The notes beneath the pieces were generated by a model. The model saw only the letters and a list, made by a program, of their open reading frames with translations, did no database searches and was not told the origin of the DNA. Positions 10,816 through 28,425 of a DNA stretch of 50,000 nt are shown here, in pieces. The DNA comes from Bolinopsis microptera (taxonomy: Eukaryota > Ctenophora > Tentaculata > Lobata > Bolinopsidae): contig NC_087077.1 of assembly GCF_026151205.1 (NCBI RefSeq), positions 17,225,475-17,275,474 of the forward strand. The letters run 5' to 3'. The number at the start of each line of letters is the position of its first letter. Positions within the stretch are counted from its first letter, which is position 1. The position numbers and the translations under genes are program-made.

Positions 10816-10964
10816 TTACCTGGGGCCCCCAGACTATTAATTATTTTCATTGACACACGCTGCAACCCCTTTTGATCGGTCGTGAAGCGCAGTCGGCCGG
10901 CCGGCGCTTCGCGTGCACGAAAGGTATACAACGTGTATATAGCACGCTGAGTGCCGCCCAGTAA
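10816..10964. mobile_element. MITE, TTACCTGGGG family
   Basis: Begins TTACCTGGGG and ends CGCCCAGTAA, an imperfect inverted pair. The core is GC-rich (GGCCGGCCGGCGCTTCGCG). The same ends bound the better copy at 40453-40555, and a decayed copy starts at 11589. Flanks show only a weak TGTTT duplication. Confidence 0.55.
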
Positions 10965-11309
10965 TGTTTCACTTGATTGCAACCAGAAACGCTGCGTGCA
11001 AGAATGATAGCGCGCGGCGCGTCGATGCGATAACATCCTCAATACTGCAACTGAATGCAGCAATTATAATTCACATATGTCATATATTTGACTACATTTT
11101 TTATTGTATTGTAAAATGAATAAATAGAACACTAAGAAAATACACAAACTTTAATCATACATTATTTTTAATTCACATGCACAATTAGATGTATTAAACC
11201 GATTTCTAAAACAAAATATCCAACAACAAACAATTCGGAAAATATACTTCTTTAGATGACGCAAAACAGTTATGACTATGAATACACACTTAATTAATTG
11301 CATCGATTA

Positions 11310-11560
11310 TAGATTTGTAGATTTATAACCTACCAGGACGCGCGCAGAGTTGGACTCGTCGACGGTCGCGGTCCTGTAATATTTTAAATTGTAGCGTGTA
11401 GCGCGATGCACTACTGGGTCGCGCCGCGCATTTTCTCGCAACCACAGATCGGCGAGATGCGAAGGATTGACATCGTGAATCAATATTTTAAACAACTATT
11501 TTACGAGTATCACCCGTTAAGTAATGTTTGAAACAAATATGTTACGAGTATCACCCGTTA
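11310..11560. repeat. GC-rich interspersed repeat, copy of LINE insert 1 family
   Basis: It carries AACCTACCAGGACGCGCGC, then GAGTTGGACTCGTCGACGG, then TTTTACGAGTATCACCCG, the same blocks in the same order as the insert at 9531-9634. It is longer because of an inner part with GATCGGCGAGATGCG. The end motif occurs twice (about 11500 and 11541). Confidence 0.65.
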
Positions 11561-11588
11561 ATTATGGATTAGACATTCGTCATTCGCC

Positions 11589-11670
11589 TTACCCGGGGAC
11601 CTCAGGCCGGCTATTATGTTCATAAGGCGGAATGACAGGCTGAGCGGAATGACAGGCATTCGTAACATAA
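11589..11670. mobile_element. Decayed TTACCTGGGG-family MITE
   Basis: TTACCCGGGGACC followed by GCTATTATGTTCAT and GGCGGAATGACAGGCTGAG matches the copy at 40453; the right end is lost and a short piece is duplicated. Confidence 0.45.
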
Positions 11671-11864
11671 TAAAAAGTGTTGATCAAGTTATGGTACAAA
11701 TCGAATATTGCCGTATGTTGCATCTGTTTTACAACTTTAAGTTAAATATAAAACTAAACTTTAACTACAACAATTAGGCTAAAATGGCTCTTGCTTGTGA
11801 AAAGTGCATCAACTACCCACCGAAGCGGTGCGTTGGGAGTTTTATCTCAGTTATCCTACTCCTT

Positions 11865-11985
11865 GTAGCGCGATGCGTTACTGTGCCGCGCCGCGCACTC
11901 AATAAGGCTTCTCACAGCGATCTGGCTAGATCGGCGAGATGCGCTACTGTGCCGCACCGAGCTGCCATGAATTGACATCGTCAAT
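11865..11985. repeat. GC-rich interspersed repeat copy
   Basis: The words TAGCGCGATGCG, TGCCGCGCCGCGCA, GATCGGCGAGATGCG and TTGACATCGT recur from the inner part of the repeat at 11310-11560. An open frame spans it, but the composition is that of the repeat. Confidence 0.5.
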
Positions 11986-11989
11986 TAAT

Positions 11990-13040
11990 CCTACTCCTAA
12001 AACTGTATCATTTATCAAAAGTTTTCAGTGTCTTTAATAACATTTTACTATACCATTTAAAATGTAGGACCTGTTTGATATCATCAACTACTACTACTAG
12101 ACGGAAGATTGACTAGAGGATGTCGATGTCAGAGTTTAGATCCAAAAGTATTGCATTGTAAAAATTCTCATTAGATTTTGGATACTCATAATTGAATATT
12201 GAATATTCAACAAGATTTTCATTGCTAATTCGTTAGTAAATTGTTTAGCGATATTAATTTTAACTTATTTTTAAATTGAAATTGTTGGCTTTGGTCTGCA
12301 TTTAAAATTCATATACTTGGGAATGTGACCTTACAGTTATAGGCAGAATGTGATATTTTGCTCTACACAAATGTGCATTTGTACAGAATATGAGAGATCG
12401 GATGTAATTGGGTAGCTTTGTTTCAATGGAGGTGGTGGATCCCGATTCCCAAGTACCTAGGACATGTGCTCTTTTATGCCTTGTTGCAGTTTAATGTTTT
12501 CACTATGACAATTGTTAGTGGGTTAGAGAGTTTAGTACACTAAATTATCATTATGCTCATTTATATTGATTACTGCCATTTTTCATGTAAACGTAGGAAA
12601 GCTAAAAGATGTGGTTACGATGAATTAAAGGCGGTGAAGCTTTCAAAATGGTAAAAATTGATAAATGCTGAAGCCTTTGCCAAAATTAACCAATCCCCTT
12701 CATCAAATTTAATCCAGTGATCTCGGCCCACAGGCTCCTCCTATTAAACAATTTTGATTTTTGTAAATGTGTGCTGACTCCACCACCTATGTATTTAACC
12801 TAATATTTAGTGTATTACAGGTAGAAATTGACTTAGGTAGGTATTTTTCTCTTAGGTAGATATTAAGAATTTGGATAATTTCTTAATTGTATGACTATTT
12901 CCATTACTGAGACGTTTTTAATATTTAATTTAGGAGGGTTTTTGAAATTTTTATAGGACTGGTTCACAGAGTGAACAGATTCCAGATTTATATATTTTTA
13001 AACTGATATTTAATAAATGATTAAAAGAACAAATTTTAAA
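11990..13040. other. Intergenic, nothing recognised
   Basis: AT-rich and non-repetitive; no ORF with protein character on either strand. Confidence 0.5.
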
Positions 13041-13041
13041 G

Positions 13042-13290
13042 TTGCCATTAGATCCAAAAATACACCCATTATGCTCACTTAAAAACAACTCTAAATCAGT
13101 AGGCTGTCACTCTATTAATGCACCACACCGCTACCTCCACTGCACTAATAGTTATACAATAAATTCTACAATCCTAATTTTGTGTCGTGATGGAGACCGG
13201 TGTTCATACAAAACATTTACTAGGTTGCCGTTTGGTGTGAGCAATAGCGAACAGCACGCACACTCCTTTGCCCCGTCAACCTATATCTAA
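13042..13290 (+). pseudogene. Possible Gypsy-type reverse transcriptase remnant
   Basis: A short frame ends with a segment resembling the RT motif of Gypsy retrotransposons: DGDRCSYKTFTRLPFGVS, where the family usually has F.RLPFGISSAPE. No other RT, integrase or LTR was recognised nearby. A tentative reading. Confidence 0.3.
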
Positions 13291-14943
13291 TCTATTTAAA
13301 GAGTGACAACCATACTGCACATTGAATTAGGATTCCGTTAAATATCAAATTGATTTATTGTAAACTTGTTTAATCTGTAATAAATGGCATAAAATTGAAA
13401 TTTTTGTTTAACTGAATTTTTGTTTAACTGAACCTTTATTTTTTCCATTTCACCCTTTTATAAAAAGGTAATAGTGAAAGGTTACGAATGGTCGTTTTTG
13501 CAGAAAAACGTGGATTTTGGAGATTGCGGTAGGTGGGTCAAATATATGTCGTGTTCCTTGCTTACTTACTTCCGTTCGTTATCATGTCAACTTGCCGTGC
13601 GCACGCGCGCGAGGATTGCTTGCGGAGATGTGGTGTATAGCTAGCCTGTGGTCAATGAATGCGCGGCGCGGGAGTATTTTAATGTATTTTAATGTATGTG
13701 TTTCAATAGTATTATTATGAAGTGAGCTGATTAGAGCTTATATTTATAGTTATACTTATAGTGAATGTGGAATGGGAATCTAGCGTCCGCCAAAACGAAA
13801 CAACGGGCGCAATTCTTGTTAAAATCTGAGTGTACTCAAACACTGCAGGAGAAAGAACAAGAAATTAGAGAAATGGAAGAAAGCACAGAATCATTATTCA
13901 AGAAATCTTACATTTTAGTAATTGGGTCTATGATAGAACTGAGACCATCTTGCAGTTGTTGATATTTAGATATCAACTCTGTATTTAATCATTCAAAGTA
14001 CTGAGTGATTCAAAGTACTGATATGAGTGATCAGTGTTCTGAATGGTGTCTTTTACACATTGAGATTTAAAACTTCTAGCTTGGCTGAGCTTCTGGGAGT
14101 AACTTTGAAAGGGTGCAAGCAACTTCAGTCAAATATATTGGGTGCACCAAAAATATCACCAGTTTTAGGATCGTTTAATTAATATGAACACCAAGGTGAA
14201 TTGAAAAGAAGGAAGTTTGCTGACACTTATTATTTTTAATTAATAATTAAATTTGCAGCAAGTCAGATCATGTCACCTACCATAATGCTCTTTTGAGGTT
14301 GCATTTGCATAGATCAGTGAACATACATTGTCGATATCGTCTTGAAACTATGAAGTCGATACAAGGGGTTCTTCTTCCTCCCTCATAACACTTGCAACCA
14401 TTCCCTACTGTACACATTGATATCTCTGGCAACCTCCCCCAGGATTGCCATATCCCAGAGGCAAGTAGAGCATCTTCATGCTATCCTCTTGTGGGCCATC
14501 CAGGCCCAGCCTTCTTCTGATAGCACTAATGCCACCTATAAGGACAGACTGAACTAAGATACAGCTCTTCTTTTGCTAGGTAACTCAGGGAAGAGCTTAG
14601 TTGTACAACTATTTAAACTTTTCTTTGACTCCAAAGATCTTACACAAAAATGTAGCATATTATAATAACTGTAACTACATAATTTAATATTGTTCAATAG
14701 TAGGAAATGTAGTATTCTTTACAGTTCAATAGACTATTCAGTAACAATACAAGATATTATTTGATTACAGCACTGTATTAATTCTTGCTGAAATCATTGA
14801 TCCTGTTACAATCATTGTCACGAGCAAATCAATCTTATGTCACCACACTGCACCTTCCTTTGTTAATTATACAAAGCTATAAACTATTCTCTAATTGTGC
14901 AGGCATGTAAAGAGTATGTAAACATTCGGGATTTATTAATAAT
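13291..14943. other. Intergenic with GC island and one interspersed repeat
   Basis: 13590-13670 is a GC island (CGTGCGCACGCGCGCGAGG). A frame at 13765-13962 contains a charged helix (LQEKEQEIREMEEST), possibly a transposon coiled-coil remnant. Otherwise no gene is seen. Confidence 0.4.
14375..14535 (+). repeat. Interspersed repeat, copy 1
   Basis: Shares an ordered set of words with 39555-39700: CCTCATAACAC, CTGGCAACCTCC, ATTGCCATA.CCCAGAG, CATGCTATCCTCT and GTGGGCCATCCAGGC. The family is not recognised. Confidence 0.6.
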
Positions 14944-18827
<3,884 letters not shown>

Positions 18828-21800
18828 TACATTAATTCCTTTTGTTGGAGCGTGTGTGTGTGTGTGTGATATGTAAAAATCTTGTAAATATATTTTATGA
18901 CACTGCTTGACACTAAGATATTCGACCAATGTGAGTTGCTCGTGGATTAATCTCATTATGGAACGGAGGAGGCAAGACAAGGCATAATTGTGTTCCTGAC
19001 AAGTATGATTTATATGATTTGGTTATATAACATGTAAACTAACTAAGTAACGAGCCGATTTGTTGCAACCTCTCTGCAAGTGCAACGTATATTTTATATA
19101 ATATGGTTTCACGCACTAAACTCACATATTTCGTAAGTTCGTAGTATGGTTGGTGTTAAAGTTATTTTATTCAGGCCAAAAATTTATCACACAGTTTTTA
19201 AAATTTGTAAGAAATTTAATTACACAGAAAAATGTTGTCTACTGATTGAAATAAGGCGATAACGAACTTCTCGCTCTAGTAGGATGGTTTGTTTCAATGA
19301 TCATTTTGCCAGTTTCAACCAACTTTGAGAGTCGCACTTGAAACTCTTCCTGGTTACCATGGTAACCAAACTTGAATCCTGGAAAATTATATCCTTTTTA
19401 GATCATATTTGAAAGTCGACTTTAGGTGCACTTTTCATCTCAAGGATTTTGAAATATGGGGACATGATGTAATTTTGATTGCTATTTATTATAGTATATT
19501 AGGAAGGGCTTCCAGCTATTTGGTGATCATAAGAAAATTTAAAGCGCTGCTATTTGACAGCTCGATACTTCATACTTGACTAAAAAGAGAACCTGCGTTG
19601 CTTCAATTTACGTAATTTGTCGATTAATATTATAAAGGAGTACTATTAACATACTATTATGTAACTTCAACTTGTCACATGGATTGAACTATCCTTGTCT
19701 TCTGAACTCATTGGTAAAGTTCCAATAAAATAGCCTTTAAGCCTTCCAGTAGGTTGGGAAGTGAGAAGTGGTCCTATTTAAATTGTAATGTGGATGAGTG
19801 CAATTACAAGGTTTGCTGACTTATTAGCTACATGGTTAAGTATGTGAGTAGCGTTGGAAATTACTAAAAATCGTATTGCTGAAAAAGTGATACCATGAGT
19901 GATTGATGTTTTTATGATATTGTAAATGACAATCATTATAAATAAATGAATTAATTGATTAATTAATGGATTCGAAAATGTTCATTATTTGTTGGAGCAC
20001 GTTGTTAAGTCTTATCTCGAGTTTATAACTTAATGCTGTTATAGGTTTATAACTTTAAAAAATATTGGTTTTTGCAGTGTTATTCCTATCCGCAAAAATG
20101 TACATTATCGCCTCTGATTATTCATGTTATATAATTGGTTTTCACTTATTGAATTATTGATATAACGCATTAGCCTACAAATTACAATAGCTTTAATAAA
20201 ATATATGGTTGTCATGAAAAAGTCTAGTGCAGTAGCCTAATCGCCTATTTATATGTTTGATCATACATTTTACCTTTAAATTATAAAATCTTTAAAGAGA
20301 TTATTGGGTCTGAGAGATTATTCTGTATAACCTATTCCTGTCAACATATTAGTATATTATGCAGATTTAATAATTTAGACATTATACTGATACTTGATTA
20401 TTCTATTGAAAAATTAAATTTTCCAATGTAAAATTATCTCAAAGATTGGAGAATTATTAAGTGAAAGTTTTTTTTCAAAAGCCTCTTCCTTTATTTAAAT
20501 TTGATATGGAAATCTTTGATTTTTTTGAAGAAAATTTTCTGTAAATCTTCAACAGTACAAGAGTGTATATAATAATAATTCTGTATAAGTGTATAGTACT
20601 GTACAGTACACAATTTTAATGAACAGAATTAATTGATCATTCTGTTTAGAATTTAGATGATGAATTAACTTTCTAGTTGGACTTTCAAACATTCATCTTA
20701 TTTTACTAATTACTCAGTTTTGGAAATTTTGGAATTTGCTTTATAATTAGATTAATGCCAAGAAAATGGTTTGATTTCTATCCCAACAAAGAAACTAAGT
20801 TGCTTAACCCTCATCTTAAACAATGCCACACTGATTGCTCAGTGCTAAAAGTATTACGCAACGTCTCTCTCTCTCTCTCGAGCAAGATCTAACGGTCTTA
20901 TCATTAAGGGGCGGTTGCAATCAGCAACAGTTCAAAGACAGAAACCATCGTGTAAATGATATAAATATATACCACTTTGTAACCACGAAGGAGGCTGATG
21001 AGATGAACGTCAAATCATTCCTCACTGTCACGTTATAACAATACGAAATATGCACGTATTATACGGTATTACATAATATCATAATAAGCTCATTTGTACT
21101 GTAATTACGATAAATGTGCTGCTTTTATTGAACCTCTGTCGCTGATTTAATGTCCATTAGAAAGCATTTATAAGTTACAGGTAGTCGGTCATGAGGTTGG
21201 TGGGACACTCAACAGGTTGATGGTTGTATTAGATGTTGTATGTATTAGAAATTCAATTATGATGTTATTATATTCATAAATAATAAATAATTTACATACT
21301 ACATGCTGACGTGGACCCTCATCACGTATTTGCACGTGACTCAAAGTAATTTTATGAGCAGTTTTGTTACAAACACACATATAATGTATATGGGGGGGGG
21401 GGGGGGGGGGAGGGGGGGGGGGGGAAGGCAGTACAGTGTACACTTACATTTACATAAGTATGACTCAAATTTGAGACCTGTAATTTTGCAGATGGACCAC
21501 TATAACTACTCATTAGAGGATTCCGTCGTCAATATTTAAAAAATTCGATGTTTAGAGGCAACACCCTATCAACATTGAATTATTTCGATCGGGCACTCAG
21601 TGAACGATAAATAAGCCCCTGCGTATGTGTACTGACTTTGCCCTCCCCCCGGCTCCGGACCTTTTCAATTATTTATGCAACAGCATGATAATGATGATCA
21701 ACAAGTAAAATATGCGGCATTCACGTGTACCTGTAGCAGGCATGGGGACGCTGAATTTACTGACCCACTTAACTTACTATAAATAATAGCTGTTAACTAA

Positions 21801-22020
21801 ATGTTACTACTTGCGGCACAAACTACTCGCATGACACATGTTTCATATTCTTATATTGATTGGCAGTAACAGCTGAACAATATATATAACAATATATATA
21901 TGTACATGATATGTATAATATATATTGTCATATGCGTTAAAATATACCACCATTGTACTTTATACAGTTATATAATAACTTATGAATAAAAGCTTCATCT
22001 CCCCCGAGACTTTAAATGAA
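18828..22020. other. Intergenic, no gene seen
   Basis: AT-rich. Contains a short (GT)n at about 18852, a short (CT)n at 20864 and a poly-G run at 21391-21424. AATAAA near 19726 is the first good polyadenylation signal after the SAM gene. No supported ORF. Confidence 0.55.
21391..21424 (+). repeat. Poly-G tract
   Basis: About 33 G with a single A interruption. G-quadruplex-capable; length may be imprecise. Confidence 0.9.
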
Positions 22021-22033
22021 TTGAAACAAGTTT

Positions 22034-22096
22034 CACTGGGGATCTGGGTCACATGACCTACAACCTGGGTCACATGACCTACAACCTGGGTCACAT
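22034..22096 (+). repeat. 21-bp tandem repeat with palindromic E-box
   Basis: Three copies of CTGGGTCACATGACCTACAAC. Each holds the palindrome GGTCACATGACC, an E-box/M-box-like sequence that is also two nuclear-receptor-type half sites. Confidence 0.9.
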
Positions 22097-22164
22097 GACC
22101 TACAACCTACATGACAGCCACGTGGGCGCCTTCACTTTATTTAACACAAGGTGTCTTTAAAGGA

Positions 22165-22232
22165 GGTCACGTCATCACGTGGGCTACAAGTCACGTGGGC
22201 CACAAGTCACGTGGGCTACACGTGATATCAGA
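22165..22232 (+). promoter_or_regulatory. Cluster of CACGTG E-boxes
   Basis: Three copies of a 16-bp unit TCACGTGGGCYACAAG; a further ACACGTGAT follows and GCCACGTGGG lies upstream at about 22119. CACGTG is the site of bHLH-zipper factors (USF, MITF/TFE, Myc). No adjacent start of a gene was found, so a regulatory role is inferred. Confidence 0.45.
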
Positions 22233-23640
22233 GTGATTAATAGACAGAGCAGCGTAACGGGTGCCTCCCCCGCAGGCTGCCAGATGGGGAGCTGCTTTAT
22301 TTAACTCAGCATCATATTATATACAAGTCACACGTGAGGAACTCATCGACATAGTGTGCGGGTCACTAAAATGCCAATCCAATTTTTCCGCGTCCAATAT
22401 AAGAATATCTAGTTACTACTGTCCGGAGAAATGGCATGGTAGTGCAATATATTCCGATATTTTCCAATATATATTATATATTATATAATATGTCCTTATT
22501 GTCCATTTGTCCGCGTGCGCTTTATGGAAAATAGGAAAATACCTGTTTACCCGAACAGAAGGTTTTATAGAACAAATGTTTCATAATGAAAGACAGTGCT
22601 TATTAGATATAGTAGCCCTACTAGAGATATACTAGCCCTACAAGAGACTGAAGACTTACCTGTATTGTAGTGGCAGTGCAACGCAAATTAATAAAATCTA
22701 AGCATTATGTGCATAATATACACATTATTTAAACTATAGTTAATGGTGGTTTGTAATGCGGTGTAAAAATTTATGGTAAAATATGCGAGTATTATTATAA
22801 AGGAGTATTATTATAAAGGATCTCTTGACTACTTTGTTCAACTCGTATTTATTGTGCTGATCTACAGATCCACTACATTACTGCTCATAATGCTGTGTCT
22901 GGTACAAAAATACATAGGCAATAATATACTGGCTTAATATACTTCATAAATATATAGACAATAATATACTGGCTTATACTACTAAATGGCTTAATGCCAA
23001 CCCTCAAGAATAACCCTAGAATATTGGTAACAAAATCGCAATTAAATAACTTTAACATTCGGTGAAATTTTATAAATTCGTTTAATTCGTAGTGACCGAA
23101 AAATTATACAACGCAACACACAACAGTGCTTTTGGGAAGTTTCAAAGAATAGACCGTTAATTATACACTAGTCTAAATATGAGACAATCAGACTGTTAAC
23201 TATAAGTATATATATATATAATACTAACTAGACTATAAGTATAACTTTAATAAAAGCATGTTGTAAATGTAACGTGTTGATAATCTGTGATAAGGAAAGC
23301 TTTCAGCATTGAAAACAGACCTAGAAAAAGACTTCATCCTATCATTAAAGTTGAAGCAGCAGTATTTTACCTCTAGTTCTGGTAAAGCCAGTCACTTGTT
23401 TTCTCAGTCATGTCAGCATATAATAATATAATATATGTAATATGAGGGATACATTTTAAAGATTAGTCTCCATATACATATAGGAATCATAAGTGTCAGC
23501 GCTGTTTGTTAAAACTACTTGCAAACTCCCAACTAAAGCTAAGAGATTCTTCTACATCCGCGCATAACTACATATCGGCATGAATCTTACAATGTCACGG
23601 AAATGTTTGGAATATTTGAGATTGGTGTTTGACGTCGAGT
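22233..23640. other. Intergenic, no gene seen
   Basis: AT-rich with small direct duplications (GATATACTAGCCCTAC at 22610-22640; TATACTGGCTTA at 22926 and 22967). No supported ORF. Confidence 0.5.
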
Positions 23641-23650
23641 GCTTCCACGC

Positions 23651-24020
23651 AGTATGTGAGCAAGGTGCCCGCTTCTCCGTTTATAAGAAGTAATAAACTC
23701 GACTACTTCAAGGTCACGTGGTATGTGAGCAAGGTGCCCACTTCTCCGTTTATAAGAAGTAATAAACTCGACTACTTCAAGGTCACGCAGTATGTGAGCA
23801 AGGTGCCCGCTTCTCCGTTTATAAGAAGTAATAAACTCGACTACTTCAAGGTAACGTGGTATGTGAGCAAGGTGCCCACTTCTCCGTTTATAAGAAGTAA
23901 TAAACTCGACTACTTCAAGGTAACGTGGTATGTGAGCAAGGTGCCCACTTCTCCGTTTATAAGAAGTAATAAACTCGACTACTTCAAGGTCACGTGTGAC
24001 TGAGGTCACACGTGACCTTG
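23651..24020 (+). repeat. 69-bp array with TATA-like and E-box sites, ending in a palindrome
   Basis: Five near-identical 69-bp units. Each has TGTGAGCAAGGTGCCC, then CTCCGTTTATAAGAAG (TATA-like) and ends CTTCAAGGTCACGTGG or a mutated version (GTCACGCAG, GTAACGTGG). The last unit ends in a perfect inverted repeat: CAAGGTCACGTGTGAC at 23985-24000, loop TGAG, complement at 24005-24020. The 69-bp period keeps frames open on both strands; they are not considered genes. Confidence 0.95.
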
Positions 24021-24285
24021 TCAGATTACCTCTGAACACTGTAACACATGGTAACAACAAGTCTCAATGTTGATAACACCACCGTTATGGTATTCGTTTT
24101 TAACACCGTCCGTTTGTTGAGTGAAAACGAATAACGTTTCCTATGAGTATTGCTGAAAGCACAGTGTAAGGCCTACACGGACCGCCTCTAACTAGCCAAT
24201 CCCTGTTTACATGCCGTGTAGCAGGGGACTAGAAAGAGCTAAACTAGTAAGCGGGGCATATATTACTACTATATTTCCCTTGTTC

Positions 24286-26120
<1,835 letters not shown>

Positions 26121-26127
26121 AAAGCAT

Positions 26128-26252
26128 CGTTCTTTCTCTTTCTATTTCTCCTTCTCTTTCTATTTCTCCTTCTCTTTCTATTTCTCCTTCTCTTTCTATT
26201 TCTCCTTCTCTTTCTATTTCTCCTTCTCTTTCTATTTCTCTTTCTCTTTCTC
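26128..26252 (+). repeat. 18-bp pyrimidine repeat
   Basis: About six copies of TTCTCTTTCTATTTCTCC on a pure pyrimidine strand. Confidence 0.95.
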
Positions 26253-26395
26253 CCATGAGAGATAATTTTTAAAAGTAAAGAGAAAAGTAAGAGACCAGTT
26301 TTGTGGGTGTAAAGTGACGTTTTAAGCCAATGTTTTCAACACCACTTTCAACACTCTCATTAAACTAAACTTTAGAGTAAGACGGGTTCCTGCTA

Positions 26396-28015
26396 GTTAA
26401 ACTAATAGACTGCCCTGTTGACCACACAGACACACTTTAATTAACACTTTAATTAAACTAATAGACTGCCCTGTTGACCACACAGACACACTTTAATTAA
26501 CACTCTCATTAAACTAATAGACTGCCCTGTTGACCACACAGACACACTTTAATTAACACTCTCATTAAACTAATAGACTGCCCTGTTGACCACACAGACA
26601 CACTTTAATTAACACACTCATTAAACTAATAGACTGCCCTGTTGACCACACAGACACACTTTAATTAACACTCTCATTAAACTAATAGACTGCCCTGTTG
26701 ACCACACAGACACACTTTAATTAACACTCTCATTAAACTAATAGACTGCCCTGTTGACCACACAGACACACTTTAATTAACACTCTCATTAAACTAATAG
26801 ACTGCCCTGTTGACCACACAGACACACTTTAATTAACACTCTCATTAAACTAATAGACTGCCCTGTTGACCACACAGACACACTTTAATTAACACTCTCA
26901 TTAAACTAATAGACTGCCCTGTTGACCACACAGACACACTTTAATTAACACTCTCATTAAACTAATAGACTGCCCTGTTGACCACACAGACACACTTTAA
27001 TTAACACTCTCATTAAACTAATAGACTGCCCTGTTGACCACACAGACACACTTTAATTAACACTCTCATTAAACTAATAGACTGCCCTGTTGACCACACA
27101 GACACACTTTAATTAACACTCTCATTAAACTAATAGACTGCCCTGTTGACCACACAGACACACTTTAATTAACACTCTCATTAAACTAATAGACTGCCCT
27201 GTTGACCACACAGACACACTTTAATTAACACTCTCATTAAACTAATAGACTGCCCTGTTGACCACACAGACACACTTTAATTAACACTCTCATTAAACTA
27301 AACAGACTGCCCTGTTGACCACACAGACACACTTTAATTAACACTCTCATTAAACTAATAGACTGCCCTGTTGACCACACAGACACACTTTAATTAACAC
27401 TCTCATTAAACTAATAGACTGCCCTGTTGACCACACAGACACACTTTAATTAACACTCTCATTAAACTAATAGACTGCCCTGTTGACCACACAGACACAC
27501 TTTAATTAACACTCTCGTTAAACTAATAGACTGCCCTGTTGACCACACAGACACACTTTAATTAACAGTGTTAATAAACTAATAGACTGCCCTGTTGACC
27601 ACACAGACACACTTTAATTAACACTCTCATTAAACTAATAGACTGCCCTGTTGACCACACAGACACACTTTAATTAACACTCTCATTAAACTAATAGACT
27701 GCCCTGTTGACCACACAGACACACTTTAATTAACACTCTCATTAAACTAATAGACTGCCCTGTTGACCACACAGACACACTTTAATTAACACTCTCATTA
27801 AACTAATAGACTGCCCTGTTGACCACACAGACACACTTTAATTAACAGTGTTAATAAACTAATAGACTGCCCTGTTGACCACACAGACACACTTTAATTA
27901 ACACTCTCATTAAACTAATAGACTGCCCTGTTGACCACACAGACACACTTTAATTAACACTCTCATTAAACTAATAGACTGCCCTGTTGACCACACAGAC
28001 ACACTTTGGTTAACA
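26396..28015 (+). repeat. 56-bp satellite, about 29 copies
   Basis: Unit contains TAATAGACTGCCCTGTTGAC, CACACAGACACACTTTAATT and AACACTCTCATTAAAC. Copies are almost identical. A variant with AACAGTGTTAATAAAC occurs at about 27564 and 27844, exactly 280 bp (five units) apart. Between units lies a TTTAATTAAC AT-rich joint. Confidence 0.98.
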
Positions 28016-28023
28016 GTGGAACT

Positions 28024-28078
28024 ACTTTTATAAACTCCTTTTATAAACTCCTTTTATAAACTCCTTTTATAAACTCTT
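28024..28078 (+). repeat. 13-bp tandem repeat
   Basis: Four copies of CTTTTATAAACTC right after the 56-bp satellite; a TATA-like word sits in each. Confidence 0.9.
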
Positions 28079-28373
28079 GTTATATAAACCCTTATAAATT
28101 CTTATAAACACAGCCTGCTTTCTCTCTCTCTCTCTCTCGTATACAGACATGATTACTGGAAATTAAGTAAACCTTATGGATTCAATTAGCGCTCAGGGCA
28201 GAGCCCTGCAGGCTCTAGTTATGTATGGTCATTTAAAGATTAACAGCGACCGGAGGCTTGTAAGTGGGGTGGAATAGAATAGGCTTGTATCGTATTTTGT
28301 TACGATAATGTGATAGTTGGAATTTGGCCAGTTTAGAGGCCTGAAGGGTGCGCCATTGTTCGGACCGAGGATT

Positions 28374-28425
28374 AAACACCCTAGTAACACCCTAGTAACA
28401 CCCTAGTAACACCCTAGTAACGCCC
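28374..28425 (+). repeat. ACCCTAGTAAC tandem repeat
   Basis: About four copies of an 11-bp unit, again an 11-bp period. Confidence 0.85.

Noticed and set aside
10812-11063. Minus-strand 83-codon open frame
   Set aside because: Lies over a GC-rich MITE and repeat island; high GC lowers stop frequency.
23587-24060. Open frames of 124 and 157 codons on opposite strands
   Set aside because: The 69-bp repeat is divisible by three; composition and opposite-strand openness argue against coding.
26396-28015. CRISPR-like regular repeats
   Set aside because: Units are contiguous and nearly identical with no variable spacers, and the DNA is eukaryotic.
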